In this document: one piece after another, positions 22,701 through 35,039 of the stretch
How positions within the stretch are numbered: position 1 is the first letter of the stretch
Layout of the letters: each line of letters opens with the position of its first letter
Assembly: GCA_000469685.2 (NCBI GenBank)
Contig: LS997563.1
Span: 37,240,468-37,304,467, forward strand
Origin: Haemonchus contortus
Lineage: Eukaryota; Nematoda; Chromadorea; Rhabditida; Trichostrongylidae
Length of the DNA stretch: 64,000 bases
Reading direction: 5' to 3'
Notes under the pieces: generated by a model
What the model saw: the letters and a program-made list of their open reading frames with translations, nothing else
Database searches by the model: none
What the model was told of the DNA's origin: nothing
Position numbers and translations under genes: made by a program

Positions 22701-25700
22701 CTGGTGTTCCGAGGAAGGCACAAAACCGATCGTGGATGGCCCCGTGGGAGCAGTTTGGAGACTCGGGATCTTCGACACCTGGAGAGTGTCCCAGCGGCTT
22801 AGCATGAACCAGGCCTCAAAGGTCCTGTTATTATACGCGGCCTAGATGAAGTTGATGAAGTGTAAGGAGTCGACTGAGATCTGCTTCCGACAGTGGTTCA
22901 GGATGTTCAAAGGAAGGTTGTACACGACAGTGGTGGAGCCCATAATGCTCTACAGCGCGAATGCTTTTCTGCATACAACAGTCATGAAATGCGGGATCAC
23001 TCTGTTGAAATCATGATGCTCAGATGGGCCTGTGGGAGGACACGATTGGACAAAGTCAGGAATGCGGATTCAGGGCGTCTATGCAGCGCTCTATGTTTGA
23101 AGGGAGAAAAGCTGTGGATACCCTAGATGGACAGGTAAAAAGACAGACAGGCGGACACGCAGGCGTATAACACGCGCATAGCCAGGCCCACTTGCAAATG
23201 ACGAACGAACACTAGTTGTACGTCGATATCCGATAATATGTAGAAGTGATACCCTGTAATCTGCTTTCCTCAACCCTAGCCCTCCTGTGGACGTTTTTTA
23301 GAGGCAATATGACCTTTTAGGTAAAATCTTTCCGGACTTTCCTTCTCTTCTCATCCACAAAACGACCTATAGTAAGACCCTTAGATGAGGATTCCTAGTT
23401 TCACAACATTAAACGCTAATTTCATTCATATGTTCTGAGCACTTTTGGTTTCAGCTACGTCACATGTGAATCTCCCTTGGACAGTGTTGATCTCGATTGT
23501 TTGGCTCCTACTGGTCTAGTGGCAGTATGGATCACAAACAAAAAAGGTTTTTTTATCAATAATGAGTGATAAATGTGACATTCGAGATTCCATCAAGTCT
23601 ATCTAAATCCAACAATTTCCCACTAGATTTTAACTTGCAAAATAGCACCGTTTGTGGCTCTCCCTTGCAAGAATTCTTTACTTGTCATCACTCCGCTGAG
23701 TGCGATTTACAGTAGCGCTCAAAAGTCTTCGGTGAAATGCTTTGACGCTCTTTCGTTCATGACTTTTTTCTTAGTAGACAGAACGACACGAAATTTTGAT
23801 ATGTCTAACTAGAGCATATTTCACCCTACCCAACACTATTTGGCTGCAAAGCTGCAATATCCACAGGTAGAGTAAGGTGTTTGTTGCGGTAGCCTATTTT
23901 GCTAAAACTAAAGTTGTTCGTCTGCACTTATTCGCACCATATGTGGTTTTTCTAACCTATTGTGATCGGCGTTACCGCTCGTACACTTTTGACATGACAA
24001 AAAGGAAAGAGATTCTAGAAGGACCACCATCTGTATTTTCAGTCGATTTTGAGTTCATGCTCTTTGGAATATCTGGAACATGATCAGACTGCAGGTTAAT
24101 AGTGGTAAATATTCACATTACATCCACGCTCCGAATATAGGAATTTCGCTTGATTAGATCCAGTAGGAAAGAAGTTACGACTGAAAAATACGGCTGAAGA
24201 ACCATTTCACCGAAGACTTTTGAGCGCTACTGTAACTACTTCTTTTCTGATTTTTCTCACCAACTCAGGTTTCCCTCGAATTTTGCGATACGGCTGGTAA
24301 GTTATTACTTTCTACCGTTCTGAATAATATCTCAACATTTGTGCGTGCACGCAGACACGTCTGGGAGGATAAAAGCTGGGTGGTACATCGGCTGGCCAAC
24401 ACAAGTCACTGTGTAGGCCACATATGCGCTCATTACGCCATTACGATTCTGAATGGAAGTCGAATGCATGGGAGCATCCCTCAGGCGGGACTGATTAATG
24501 CCGAAAGACTTTGTCCTTTTATATGCGCATGAAATTACTATCATGCTTCGTTCGAGATGAAGAGGCGTGCGAGTGAAAACCGATGGCCGTCACCTTCATC
24601 ATCTCTGCTCCGCAGACGGCATTTCGCTGACATCGAGCAGGCGAAAAGAATACCAGCCGAATTCAACAATGCTCGTAGGAGGAATGATCATGCCGACTTC
24701 ATAATAACTAATTAGATTGACGTTCCCTTCACCATTAATGGAACGAATGTCCTTGAATGGTTTTGCAAAATGTGTCTAGGTCGAGAAGTCAACATGATGA
24801 GCCACCTAACCACTATCAAGGACGCCATTCCTCACGCCAAGGAAACGAAGATCAGGTGAGCCGGACACGTCATGCGATTTTGCGATAACCGTTGTACCAG
24901 TGGGGTCATACAGTGAATCCATCGGGATGTCAAATGAATACCAGGACGATAGTCAGGCTTCTTCACTAAAGCTCTGAACAAGAGAAGTGCTGTCTCGTGT
25001 CCCCCGAGCAAGTACGATCATTTGACAAGCTCTCAACACTCGGCTGTTTTCTCATCATTATCGGAAGAAAAACTCACATAGAATCCGCCGTAGATAACAG
25101 TAAAATTCGTGGAAACAGCTAGCCACACAGGATGGGTACGGTTGCTTCAAATCTGGATATGTCGATAATGAAGGCAAATCACAGTCCAAGCTCAAAGCGG
25201 AGTAGAGTGCATCGGGTGATGATTTTTTTGGCTTTTGTGTGGGGATATTGAGGACAAGCCATTGGCTTGAATACTGTGACGTCGTACGGCTTTGTGAAAT
25301 ATAATAACAGCTCCATGAATCTCATATCTATACTGTATCCCATCATATATGCTCATTCCATGAACGTGAAGTAAATCTGAATGATCGGGCATCTTATACT
25401 GATGATTTGAGGTTCTTCTCAAAGGCTCTTTCTTGGAAATTCAGAACAGGCAAACATAACACCTTTCGTGTGACTAAATTTTATATTTTACTCATCAGAT
25501 GAGAATCATGTTTGTTGGGCAACGATGGAATAATGGGATACTCAAACGAAGGCAGGAGTACTGTTATACGACGCGCTGGTTTGTATCTGCTTTTTCTTTC
25601 AGGTATTGAAGGAGAACTCGATGCTTTTTTTCGGCAGTGGAAATTGACTCGACTCGCCACTTTCATATGGTTGAAGGTTAGTCTTTCGAAATCAGTATTG

Positions 25701-26916
25701 TCGATATGAGCTCAGTGACCAGATCCAACTGAAGCAATTCGGTAGTGACATGGTGGTCCCATTCCTATACGTGGTGTAATTTCGATGGCATCGAAACTCT
25801 GTCAAAGGCCAAAAGAGTGTCGTTAGTGCGGTGTTCAGGTGGGATCCTCAAGAACGTGCAATGTACAATATTTGAGTTTCGTTGGAAGTTCTAGGTGCTG
25901 CCTAGTGCTTGCCACTTATACTGTGGTATGCTGGGAAACCATTCTAGCGGACCCCCCCCCCCCCCCCCCCCTAAAAGACTGGGAGGCGTACTTGGAAAAC
26001 CTATAGTGATTCGAAAACTGCCCTAATTGTCCCTGTTCAAGTCGTACTGGTAGAGTTTTCGTCTCATTCTTTTCTCTGTTACGTATTGGGAATTCTTGTT
26101 GAAGATGCAGTCCATAGAACGATAGAAGCATCTAGCAATAGGCCTGGAGCGTCATTCCCTGTTTTGTAATCTGAGCTTACTCAAAACAAGCTAGCTGAAT
26201 GTTTCTGCAGGGCCCATCGCTGTGGTCAATGCTAGATTCGTTCTCAATAGTCTGAAACACTGGGTTGAAATCGGTTTCATCGCCCATACGCAAGATGAAA
26301 TGCCTCAACACTTTTTCGAACATAGGCTTTCTGTACATCGCAAACACAGCTCACAACGTTGGCAACTTTTTCCTCAGCGACTTGCGGCTTATCTTTCAGT
26401 TTCATATGAATAGGAATTCAGGTGACACTTGAAGGAGATCCTGTGTGTCCCTTCAATGAAGGGCATAAACTACCATACGAGAGACTGGTATTTGCTTCTC
26501 GTGCAGAATGTTCAACCCTTTACTCAGCCATATCTTCATCGGACGGAAAAGTTTTTGCAAGGTAGTCCCAATAAATTTTTCCCTAATGTCATTACACGGG
26601 AAAGAATTAACGAGTAAGGACAGTTCGAACTATAGCACTCTATGAGTTTTTTATTTTTCCTTTTCAGCGTGCCGATGGCGGTTCCTTCTCGGAAACCTCC
26701 AGTGCTACCGATTGTAAAGCAATACGGAGTTGTTGCGAAACAGTGAGTGTTCGTTTTCCTCGTTTAAATGATCATCGACTGATTCAATCGCTTTACAGGC
26801 CGTTGGAACTCTTCGCTCGCTCCCTTTCGCCGCAAACTGTATCGGTTGGTTACGAAGCGCTACTCCTGCAATCCAGCCTCTGTCTGATCTCTTTGAATAA
26901 AGACAATGAAGGGTAG
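19718..26916 (+). CDS. damt-1: METTL4/DAMT-1-type N6-adenine methyltransferase (MT-A70 family)
   Basis: Exons: 19718-19780, 19921-20037, 21039-21235, 21517-21788, 22470-22536, 23455-23546, 25603-25676, 26422-26561, 26668-26742 and 26799-26916, phases consistent, about 404 residues (human METTL4 has 472). The family transfers methyl from S-adenosylmethionine to adenine N6; METTL4 acts on U2 snRNA and possibly DNA, and C. elegans DAMT-1 was reported as a DNA 6mA methyltransferase. Seen here: a basic RRVRKRKRQ stretch, THYVPPGATFHIGSVSDV, the catalytic block LLFDLVVIDPPWNNLCVKR, then LDCLAPTGLVAVWITNKK, the WKLTRLATFIWLKVT strand, PFNEGHKLPYERLVFA, SVPMAVPSRKPPVLPIVKQY and the closing PLELFARSLSPQTVSVGYE. 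The intron at 21236-21516 has a GC donor (ACAG|GCAAGC). The first exon is less certain: an alternative start at 19617 also splices in phase to 19902. Introns are filled with transposon relics. Confidence 0.93.
20340..20660 (-). repeat. Inverted, degenerate copies of the repeat forming the 36-kb tandem array
   Basis: Read on the minus strand there are two copies of CATAACTCCTGTCCCCGTGG-like sequence followed by CTAGAGCGTTCAAATT and CAGG-TGGGAACACTTATG, the hallmarks of the units at 35950-36700. It lies in the intron between the second and third exons of the DAMT-1-like gene. The sequence just downstream ends in short GACAGACAGACAG repeats (20874-20891). Confidence 0.6.
22850..23125 (+). mobile_element. 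Non-LTR retrotransposon relic (C-terminal part of the RT ORF)
   Basis: Pieces read FKGRLYTTVVEPIMLYSANA and, in another frame, MMLRWACGRTRLDKVRNAD. They match the order of the RTE 3' region where a thumb motif (TVVRPVALYG) precedes MRMLRWT-GVTR-DRIRN. Frames change at least once and no end is visible. It lies in the intron between 22536 and 23455 of the methyltransferase gene. Confidence 0.65.
23710..24232. mobile_element. Non-autonomous Tc1/mariner-type MITE with perfect terminal inverted repeats
   Basis: The first 30 bases, CAGTAGCGCTCAAAAGTCTT then CGGTGAAATG, are the exact reverse complement of the last 30. The element is flanked on both sides by TA (23708-23709 and 24233-24234), the target-site duplication of the Tc1/mariner superfamily. 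At 523 bp it is too short for a transposase, and the longest internal ORF (23877-24083) has no transposase motif. Perfect ends suggest a recent insertion into the methyltransferase intron. Confidence 0.8.
24349..24537 (+). repeat. SINE-like element, 5'-truncated third copy
   Basis: It shares the tail of the copy at 8683: CGTCTGGGAGGATAAAAGC, ACATCGGCTGGCC, GTGTAGGCCACA, GCTCATTACG, ATTCTGAATGGAAGT and GCATCCCTCAGGCGGG, in that order. The tRNA-like head is missing, as expected for 5' truncation during reverse transcription. Confidence 0.65.
24715..25095 (+). mobile_element. RTE-type LINE relic, C-terminal end of the RT ORF
   Basis: Readable blocks are NGTNVLEW, CLGREVNMMSHLTT, AKETKIR then AGHVMRFCDNRCTSGVIQ and FFTKALNKRS. 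In nematode RTE-like elements the same order occurs (NGT-I-E, YLGREVNMM, IRWAGHVMRF-D-RWT, DFF-KALNER). The copy carries several stops and an internal deletion between the first two blocks and AKETK. It lies in the methyltransferase intron 23547-25602. Confidence 0.75.
25952..25971 (+). repeat. Homopolymer run of twenty C
   Basis: Twenty uninterrupted cytosines in the methyltransferase intron 25677-26421. It is a likely site of length variation. Confidence 0.9.
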
Positions 26917-28922
26917 AATGATGAAAATATTTGATGTATTTACTCTAAATGATATGTCGTTAATCCCATCCATGCGCTGGCAAACCAAAGACAACATTAG
27001 CGCGCAAGTGCTTAGCGATCCGCTTCAATTGTGCTTTTATCATCGTGTGCTTTTGCGCCGACGCACTTGGAATATATGGCCACACATATAGGATCAAGCA
27101 AAATCATGGAAACAAATTGTGAGCGCGAGGTTGTCAACTATCAACCACAATCCGATTTTGAAATGATCATTTTTGCCCTTATCCGATTCATCTGTTGGGG
27201 CTGTGGGGCTACATCTGTTCCTTAAGCCTTATCAAAAAGGAAAATCGTCTCGACTAAATCGTTCTCGACACACGTTCAACTCAACTTGTTATTGAACATT
27301 CTGAAAAAATCCATTTTATCCTAGATTGAGGCCCACTTTGGCAGCAAAAATATGTACTGCTAGTATCACAAGGGTGCCTCTAACCATAAAGCCACACTTG
27401 TTCAAGCTCGCTTTGGTGGATTACCTTCTAGTTTAGAAGATCCTTATCGGCTATATTTTGCAACACTGAGCAATCCTCGAGTGCAGGGGTTGAGCAGGGC
27501 CCAGTGGCCACCACGATTCCTCAAGGGCACCAATGCAGAAAGCTTGGGACGGGTTGGGCGCCGACTATGCGAATAGTGCAACCTCTGTGGTCTTTACAGC
27601 TCGTCTTACGTTGTATCTCGGCTGCCTCCGGGTATGGAATGGACTGGGCCGATTTTTTAGAGCCCTTATTACGATCAATGCAGACCGTTTTTCGATCCGA
27701 CAGCATTTTTTCTGATCAAAATCAACCCCGGTTGAAGAGTGATATCCAGTGAATATAGTTGCTCCGTTGCTCTCTCAAACTTGGGCAATTTGATAAGTGG
27801 AATGACACAGAGTAAGTTTTACTGGACTGAATGAAATAAATGTGAAAGACAATTGTAATACAAGATTATTGGAGTGCGTTGATCAAATCGAAACAACGGT
27901 TATGCAGGTTAATTAAGGTGTTAATTGTAAGGTTAATTAACTATGCAATCAACCCAACCTCGATTATACGGTAAGGTTATCTGAACTGAGAGATCTTGCA
28001 TAAAAAGAAAATTATAACCTTTTTAAACATCTGCCAATGAATGATATCAAGCGTTTCATTGGGCTTTCGCGTAATAACGATTTTCTGACTATGTTCATAA
28101 CAAGTGAATTTATTGATCTTTTTAATACTAGCTCATTTTCACTATAACATAGGAGAACAATCTTCAAGCCATGCCAAATCCGATGTTCCCCACACATAAC
28201 ATTAAAAGTAACTCCCATTAGGATGATAATCAAATAAAATGAGTAGTGTCTATAATAATCTTCAATTACAGTAACTCAACAACCTGAACCATTCCAAAAA
28301 AAGTTTAAGTAAAAAAAATACATCTGTGAAAGGAAGCAGTGAAAGAAATCCAACTAGATGAGGCTTAAGCGACATCTTCATGAAAGATTTGAGCTCAGTA
28401 AAAGAAATAAATCATAAATAACATAATTTCTAAAGGTACTAAAGATGGTAAATGAAGGTATTTAGAAGATACATAAAGAAACTTTATGAACAAACAGCTA
28501 CAAAAGTCATAAACCTCTAAGAGCAAAAATATACGATCAATTACAAAGGCAAGTTGGAAATAAGAACAGTATTTCAAGAACTGCTTTTATAAAAAACAAT
28601 CATAGATTTATTTTTCACCCAAGGTTTCTTCGGAATGGTTCAAGTTATGAAGTTAATAAAATTAAAGATTGTTCTGGACATTACATTGGACTTTTTCGCA
28701 GAAGATTTACTGAAATTTACTGTGTCAGTAATATTACAAATCCTGCATTGCGCAGTAGTATTCACTGTCTCATCAATTTTGTATAAAAAAGCAATAAGCC
28801 CTTCTTCTTATCCCTATAATTTTGTGTTATAACAATATGTTTGGATTACTTTGCTTTTTGATAGTTTTATCTTGATTGATTTTGATCTCCCGGGTGGTTC
28901 TCCCAAGACGCGAAGAAGGGTT
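26917..28922. other. No gene seen; AT-rich island in the right half
   Basis: After the methyltransferase stop I find no splice-supported exon. From about 27800 to 28860 the sequence is visibly richer in A and T than its surroundings, with many TTAATTAA-like blocks, short ORFs on both strands and no motif. It may be an old insertion or simply unconstrained DNA. Confidence 0.4.
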
Positions 28923-29349
28923 GGTACTATTCTACTATTACACCCCCAAAACCTCAAAATTTTAATTTTCGATGAAACTTCGCCTATAGGGGTAATCCGA
29001 TGCCCTGATAACGAATATGACCTCCGTTTTTGGCGTTGGCACCATTTGGCGCTAAGGGGTTTTTCACCAAATTTGCTGAAAACTTGCGCTTAGGGGTTAC
29101 TTGAGGTCCCGATAACGAACATAACATTCATTTTTTGCGCTGGCGCCATTTGACTCCAATTGGCGCCAATTTGGCGCCAAATTGGCGCCAATTGGAGCCA
29201 AATGGCGCCAACGCTAAAAATGAAGATCATATTCGTTATCAGGGCATCGGATTACCCCTATAGGCGAAGTTTCATCGAAAATTAAAATTTTGAGTTTTTG
29301 GGGGTGTAACAGTAGAATAGTTCTAGGGGTGTAATAGTAGAATAGTACC
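28923..29349. mobile_element. 427-bp palindromic transposon with target-site duplication
   Basis: The left end GGTACTATTCTACTATTACA is the exact reverse complement of the right end TGTAATAGTAGAATAGTACC. Homology continues inward through AAAATTTTAATTTTCGATGA, CGCCTATAGGGGTAATCCGA and GATAACGAATATGA, so most of the element is two arms. GAAGGGT directly repeats at 28915-28921 and 29350-29356, a seven-base (possibly eight with one mismatch) target duplication, compatible with hAT-like or similar DDE transposons. The right arm carries a partial tandem duplication of the end. The centre is a nest of TTGGCGCCAA palindromes. No coding capacity. Confidence 0.85.
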
Positions 29350-32300
29350 GAAGGGTCTATTACGGTTCGGTTACAGGGCTGTTGTCAACCAGAATTTCTC
29401 TCGCTGAGAGAATCAGACGGCGAAGCAGTCTCTGCGGTCGTGTTCACCAGCGGGAAGAAGGCGTGTCCGCTCGTTGTCCGTACTCCCCTTCAGAGCGCTC
29501 TCTCGTCAAGAGTAGACTTTCGAATGGGTGCGAGAGTCGAAGAATTTTAGAAAGATATACTTATTTCAACTAGGAAAACTTCATACTTTCAACAGACATA
29601 CAGATAGAAGATACGGAAAATGAAGGATGTGTTGTAATGTGTAGCACATCGGTGAGGATTGATGCTCGTTGACCTGTTCAGATGCTCTAAGAAAACTAGA
29701 GGCTTGATCTTCGTCTAAATATCAATAAAACACATGCACAGGACATTAACACCGAGAAAAATCTATGTGGCCTTAAAGAAAATCCAAGCTTGCAAACTAT
29801 TTGCTACTTTGTTTTTATGGGAATAGCGCTGAAATCAACAATATCGCTTGAAGATTTGCAACACCACTGATTCAATCTTAACCCGACAGTGTTCGGTAGG
29901 TATCCTACTGTATCACTGGTAATAGGAGGCATCGAAGAATGACGAGCTCTATCGTCCGCCCTCTATCCTCTTCGCGGTGAGATGCCTGTTAATGGAGACG
30001 CAGAGAAAACGACAAAAACGCTGAGTCACTACACACGCGGTTGACAGCGGTCCTGTAACCTTACGGTTCAGCAGGTTGCTCAAGGGATAGTTGGCACTCC
30101 GTAGTGAAATTACCAAGGTTGATGGCGAAAACGATGATCGCGGTTATTCATTGGAAGGTTTTGCGGCTTGAATTATTTTCCCACGCGCGCAGATTTGAAT
30201 GTAACTCAGAGCACTACAGTGTCGCAGTGGCCTCCACGTTGCTGGCTGCTAAACTTCATCTGCTCTTCGCCTAACTACGGTCACTACTTATTCTTCTGCT
30301 CACGCAACTACAGTGAATTCGATGCCATATTCTAATTTTGGTGCTTGCTGTCTACTTCCTGCTTCTTGCGTTAGCATATATGTATGTAGCTCTGCAAAAG
30401 ATACTGCTGTAGGTAAGCGAACTCTTGTGTATGTCCACCTTTTGAGCTTTACACCTGTTGTCGTGAGCATATAGCGTCATGACCCTGGTGTGGTTTTGAG
30501 AGGTAGGCAAAAGTTGTAAATAAACACTTTACAGCATGGAAATTTCCTATGGGTAACTTCATTGCATTACTTACAAAACATAAAAACGTGCAAATCTATC
30601 TGAATCAGTGTTACATGGTTCTAATTCGTAATACTAGTATCTTCCTGTCTTCCTAGGCGGAAAGTAGTCACCTTGGTTTTCAACTTGACTGTTAGCACAT
30701 TGGCCTGATATCTCCCTATTAAGAATCCCATCAGTATCATAAAGGTGAAGTTTAGAAAACCCTCTTCAAAGTGAGCTATAATAGTATCAATTACTAGGCT
30801 GAAAAGACACCTTGGAATGTCAGTGAAAACGTTAACTGTATCGCAAAGGTGCCAACTTTGCCTAGCTAATTTTAACCGAGTGATAGCCGTTAACATCGAT
30901 TTGTGGCGTGATTGATTACTCTGTTCCATAGTAGAACAACCAAAACGATAGGCTATACACGCGACTGGTTGGTACCTCAGCTTTGTGATTTCAACAAATT
31001 TTGTTGGCCCCACTTTCAGTACACTAACTAAATGATAGTGTTACCATCGACCTTGTTCAATGAGTAACGCTTTGGGAGCTTTGAATTCGAAGGTTTGTCA
31101 CGTTATTCCTCCTGAAAACAGGAGCCTAAAAAGTCATCAACAATAGTTTTCCAGTGGTCTCAGTAAGGGTTTGACTTCCCTCGTGTCAGCGGGACCGTGC
31201 TATGTTTTTAAATGCACGTGCACGAAGGTTAATGAATTGGAAACACTGAGTTCAATCTAACAATGAAACTCACATCATATTAACTGCATTTGCCTATGGA
31301 ACAGAAACTACGAAATTTAAGTACAGTGAGCATGTCTGTGCATGAGTTTATTAAAAGAATTCGAATGAGATTCAAAGTTTCGAAGGAACAAGGACCTGAT
31401 CTCTTTGGAACCACACGAGGGTCGTGACGCTGCACTCTCACGACAACAGGTGTAAATCTTGAGAGAAGGACCTGTACAACGTACAACAGTACGATCGAAA
31501 ACGATCACCCACTTGCAACTATTGGCTTGTATAACCCCATCATCCTTAGAGAAAAGTCGAAAATGAAGACTAGTGATATGATGTATGAAGGAATATAACA
31601 GTATCGAATGAAATAGGTGTAGCTCAAAAAAAAAAGAATAAAGAAAAACTATCATCAAAGAGAGAGAATGAAGGATAAATAGAATATGTAAGGGAGGAAC
31701 TCGATTAAGGCCCTTTCAGGGTCATGATAATATTATAGGTATATCTCGTATCCACACCGACAGAAGCCGTCATGTAACCCTGCGCAATCGATCGATACCT
31801 GCAGGCCCTACTTTTTTTCTCTGCGTTTCTTCGTGCTTTGTTATCTTTACTACATTCACGCTTTCGGTCAAAATCGTAAACCAAGAGGCCAGTCTCAACT
31901 CTGCGATGACTTAGGGTGATCGACGCCCGTGCCTCCAACTACACATCTACCTCGTCAGCGCGAGCTCTACCGGTAAGCAATAGTCGACTACGACTATCCT
32001 CAATTGTGCAGGGAGCTTACCACGCCCACCGTTGCTGCTGTATTCAATTTCTATTACACATAAAGAAAAAGGAAAAACAGGAGAGCATACGCATATGTCG
32101 TTGCGCGTACTGACGTACGTTTCCACTTATGCTTCCCTTTAGGTTGTGCAGTCTGAATTATTTTCACAAGGCTTGAAATCTGAGGTTAACCATTACAAGA
32201 GTTGAGAAACCCTCAGGAAATGAATAATATTGAATTTTGACAAAAGCACTATCCAAAACGAAGCCGGTAAATATTAATGCAAACAATGAGTTTTGCAGCA

Positions 32301-35039
32301 TGCAACATCCATGTGATTAATAATTTTGTCGACTTATTTCTCTACTGTTGTTGCAGTAAAGCCCACGCATAATATGTCTAAGAATACAATCGGGTTTCAT
32401 TTAAGGTATATCAGTGTAATAAGATGAACAGAGCGGAGATGAGGTAGTTTGTTTTGATAACTATAAGTGTTATATTAACAGCATCCGAATTATGTCAATG
32501 TTTGGAGCCAATAATTCGGGTTGGCCGAGGAAGACAATTTTTTGCAACTTTCATACCTTTCTCATTGCACTTATACCCATCGTTTTCACTCCTGCTGCGT
32601 CGATGGGAGGTAGTTCAGGTTTTGCGTACGGTACCTTAATCAAATTCCAAAGAGTCCTCGAGTCATTGGAGCGCCTGATCAGCGCTCTTATCGGCGAGTG
32701 CTATTTCGAGGCATGATTGACGTCAGCAAGCAGGCGTTCATCCGTTGAAACGGTACCCAATTTCTGGCAGGCAAAGAAAGCACTACAATGCAAAGTTCGT
32801 TGTGCTTGCATGATTTTCATGAAAATTTCTTGCAGGTCAGTTCGTTCCTGTGCTACGTTCCCGAGTTTCATCACCAAAAAAAAAACGTGGACAATTGGAC
32901 CGCTGCGCTGGATGCAGGCGGAACGGTAGGACAACAAGCTTGACGGTAGTGAACTGCAGATTACGAGTCTGTAAATGCTTTCCTATTGACACTATAGTTT
33001 TCAGGTGGTTAATGGGATCAACTTGGTTGATGACCCAGCCCTTCTGTCGCAAGTGTACCTCCTAAAAAAGAACACACAGAAAAGAGTAACGCGGGTGGTT
33101 TGTGGAGAGAAGGTAGACGCCTTTTGTTCCCATTACTTTTGTCAGGTACTCGCCATACATGTTCAGTTCTGTCATGAAATAGCGGAGGACGTGCTGCTCC
33201 ACGAGAGAAACCGGGGAGCTATCGCTGAACATCGCAGATCAAGTGCAGCAATGAACCGTCCGGTTAGCATTCGGCATGCTATTTGGCTTCACGCATTAAG
33301 GTAACATTCCACGTTAAGCAGAGGAAGATGAGATGCTGCTCCACTTCTATAAATACGGGTATGAGTCGCGACGAAGGCCGATTGCAATGTTAATCACCTG
33401 TGACACGTCGTGATGCTAGACTTTGTGCTTTTATAATAATAAACTGTTCAGAACCGTTAGGAAGTTCCACACTACCCGCGTTACAATGGAAAGCGTTCCG
33501 CGGCAATACGCGTTCATACTCGATGGTTCGGCGTTTCTCCAGCATAAAAACGTCAAAATGCATATTCACTACTCGGCCGGAATTTTGAAGGTACGCATTG
33601 TGAAAACACACTCCTTTCCATCTGCCCTTTAGATCTTGCTTTTCTTACATGCAGGAGGCTTGCTAGCTGAACCTCTCGGCGCTGGTAGCGGACGGCGTGC
33701 ATGATCTAGAGCCAGATCCCACCAAGAAACACAGCCAACTGCAAATCATCCATGGAGGGATGGAAACTTTGTGGGTGTCCCCCTACTTTTTACCTTCACA
33801 AAAGGTAACAAATGTTTCCAAATTCATTTCAATGATTCTTAGGTCCTCATTTCGAGAAAATTCAGTGCGTTCACGACGTCACTCATGGACGACTGGTGAT
33901 GAGCGTTGCAGCTGCATGATCACAGCGCTCTCTGCTTCTGCGCCGGACTATAAAAGAGCCGCTACTAGCGCGGCTAGGAGGTGTTTCCAAAATGCGTCAG
34001 TAGAGGGGAGCGCTTTTGGCTAAGCGCAGGTTTGGAATAGAAAAAAAAGATGCACTTGGGTTGCGTCCTCAAGTAAGTGGGCCACAACGTTGTAGACGTA
34101 TTCGAAAACGACGGTCTACAAGTGAAGGAATAGTTTTTTTCCCATCATAATTGCACCGTCAAATCCCGGCACTTCTTCTTCCTCCTGTCTCTAGAATCGT
34201 GCTGCACACGATCAGTGCTACTTGTTCCTGGAGTATCTATGTGAAAACTGGTATGATGGTCCATTCAGGGACATGCGGTATAAATGGGGATATCAGGGAG
34301 TTGCGCACAATAAACATAGAAGAATCATTCAGTAGGTAACGACTAATGGTTCCAGTGCTCTATCTATTCGATTTTGTCTCGCTGATAAAATTTCAGGTTG
34401 CCAGGAGTTCGACTCGGGGTCAAGTATCCTCGAATGAATGATCTCCTCTTCGCTCTACGAGTATGCGTGTCTACCGCTCTGCTAAACATGGTACTCCATT
34501 GTTGAAGTTGGCAGTGAGTACCATGACTTCAGCGAACACAGGCGAAGCAACTACCAAAGCACATCTTTCGACGGCGTTGTATCGAGAGGAAGATGGCCCG
34601 ATGAATAGGACTCTTGATCGCAGCAGAAATTTCCCTCGAACCTCCACGATTGCGCATCACTGCCGAAGGATGTCCAGGTTTGTAACAAAGAAGGTAATAT
34701 AGTGGGTACAGTGTTTATTAGTAAATCTGGCTACTGGTTATATTTCCTCTGAACATATGCCAGTCATACTGCAGACGTTTCGCCCAGAAACATCGAGACG
34801 ATTTTTCGAAGTGATGGATGCCGAAGAAGCAGGACATTTACCGAACGGAGCTTTCCTTCTTTTCTCCTTTAAGAGAAAGTCTTCTGCAAGGTTCCCAACT
34901 GAGACTAGTGCATGACACGATGAGAGAGGTTTGACTTCGCATGCATGTTTATAGTACATTAGAACGTTGGCGACCGTAGCCTTTTTCGACCGCGCGCCGC
35001 TTGGGACCAAGTCTTCTTCGTTTGCAGCGTTTCATTGGT
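29350..35039. other. 5.7 kb without a recognisable host gene
   Basis: Many ORFs of 60-130 codons occur on both strands but they overlap one another and show no domain or chained splice pattern. A minus-strand ORF at 30621-31013 (130 codons) has no motif I know. Two imperfect inverted copies of GGTTACAGGRCYGYTGTCAACC lie at about 29369-29390 and 30039-30060 and may be ends of a decayed element of roughly 700 bp. Confidence 0.35.
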
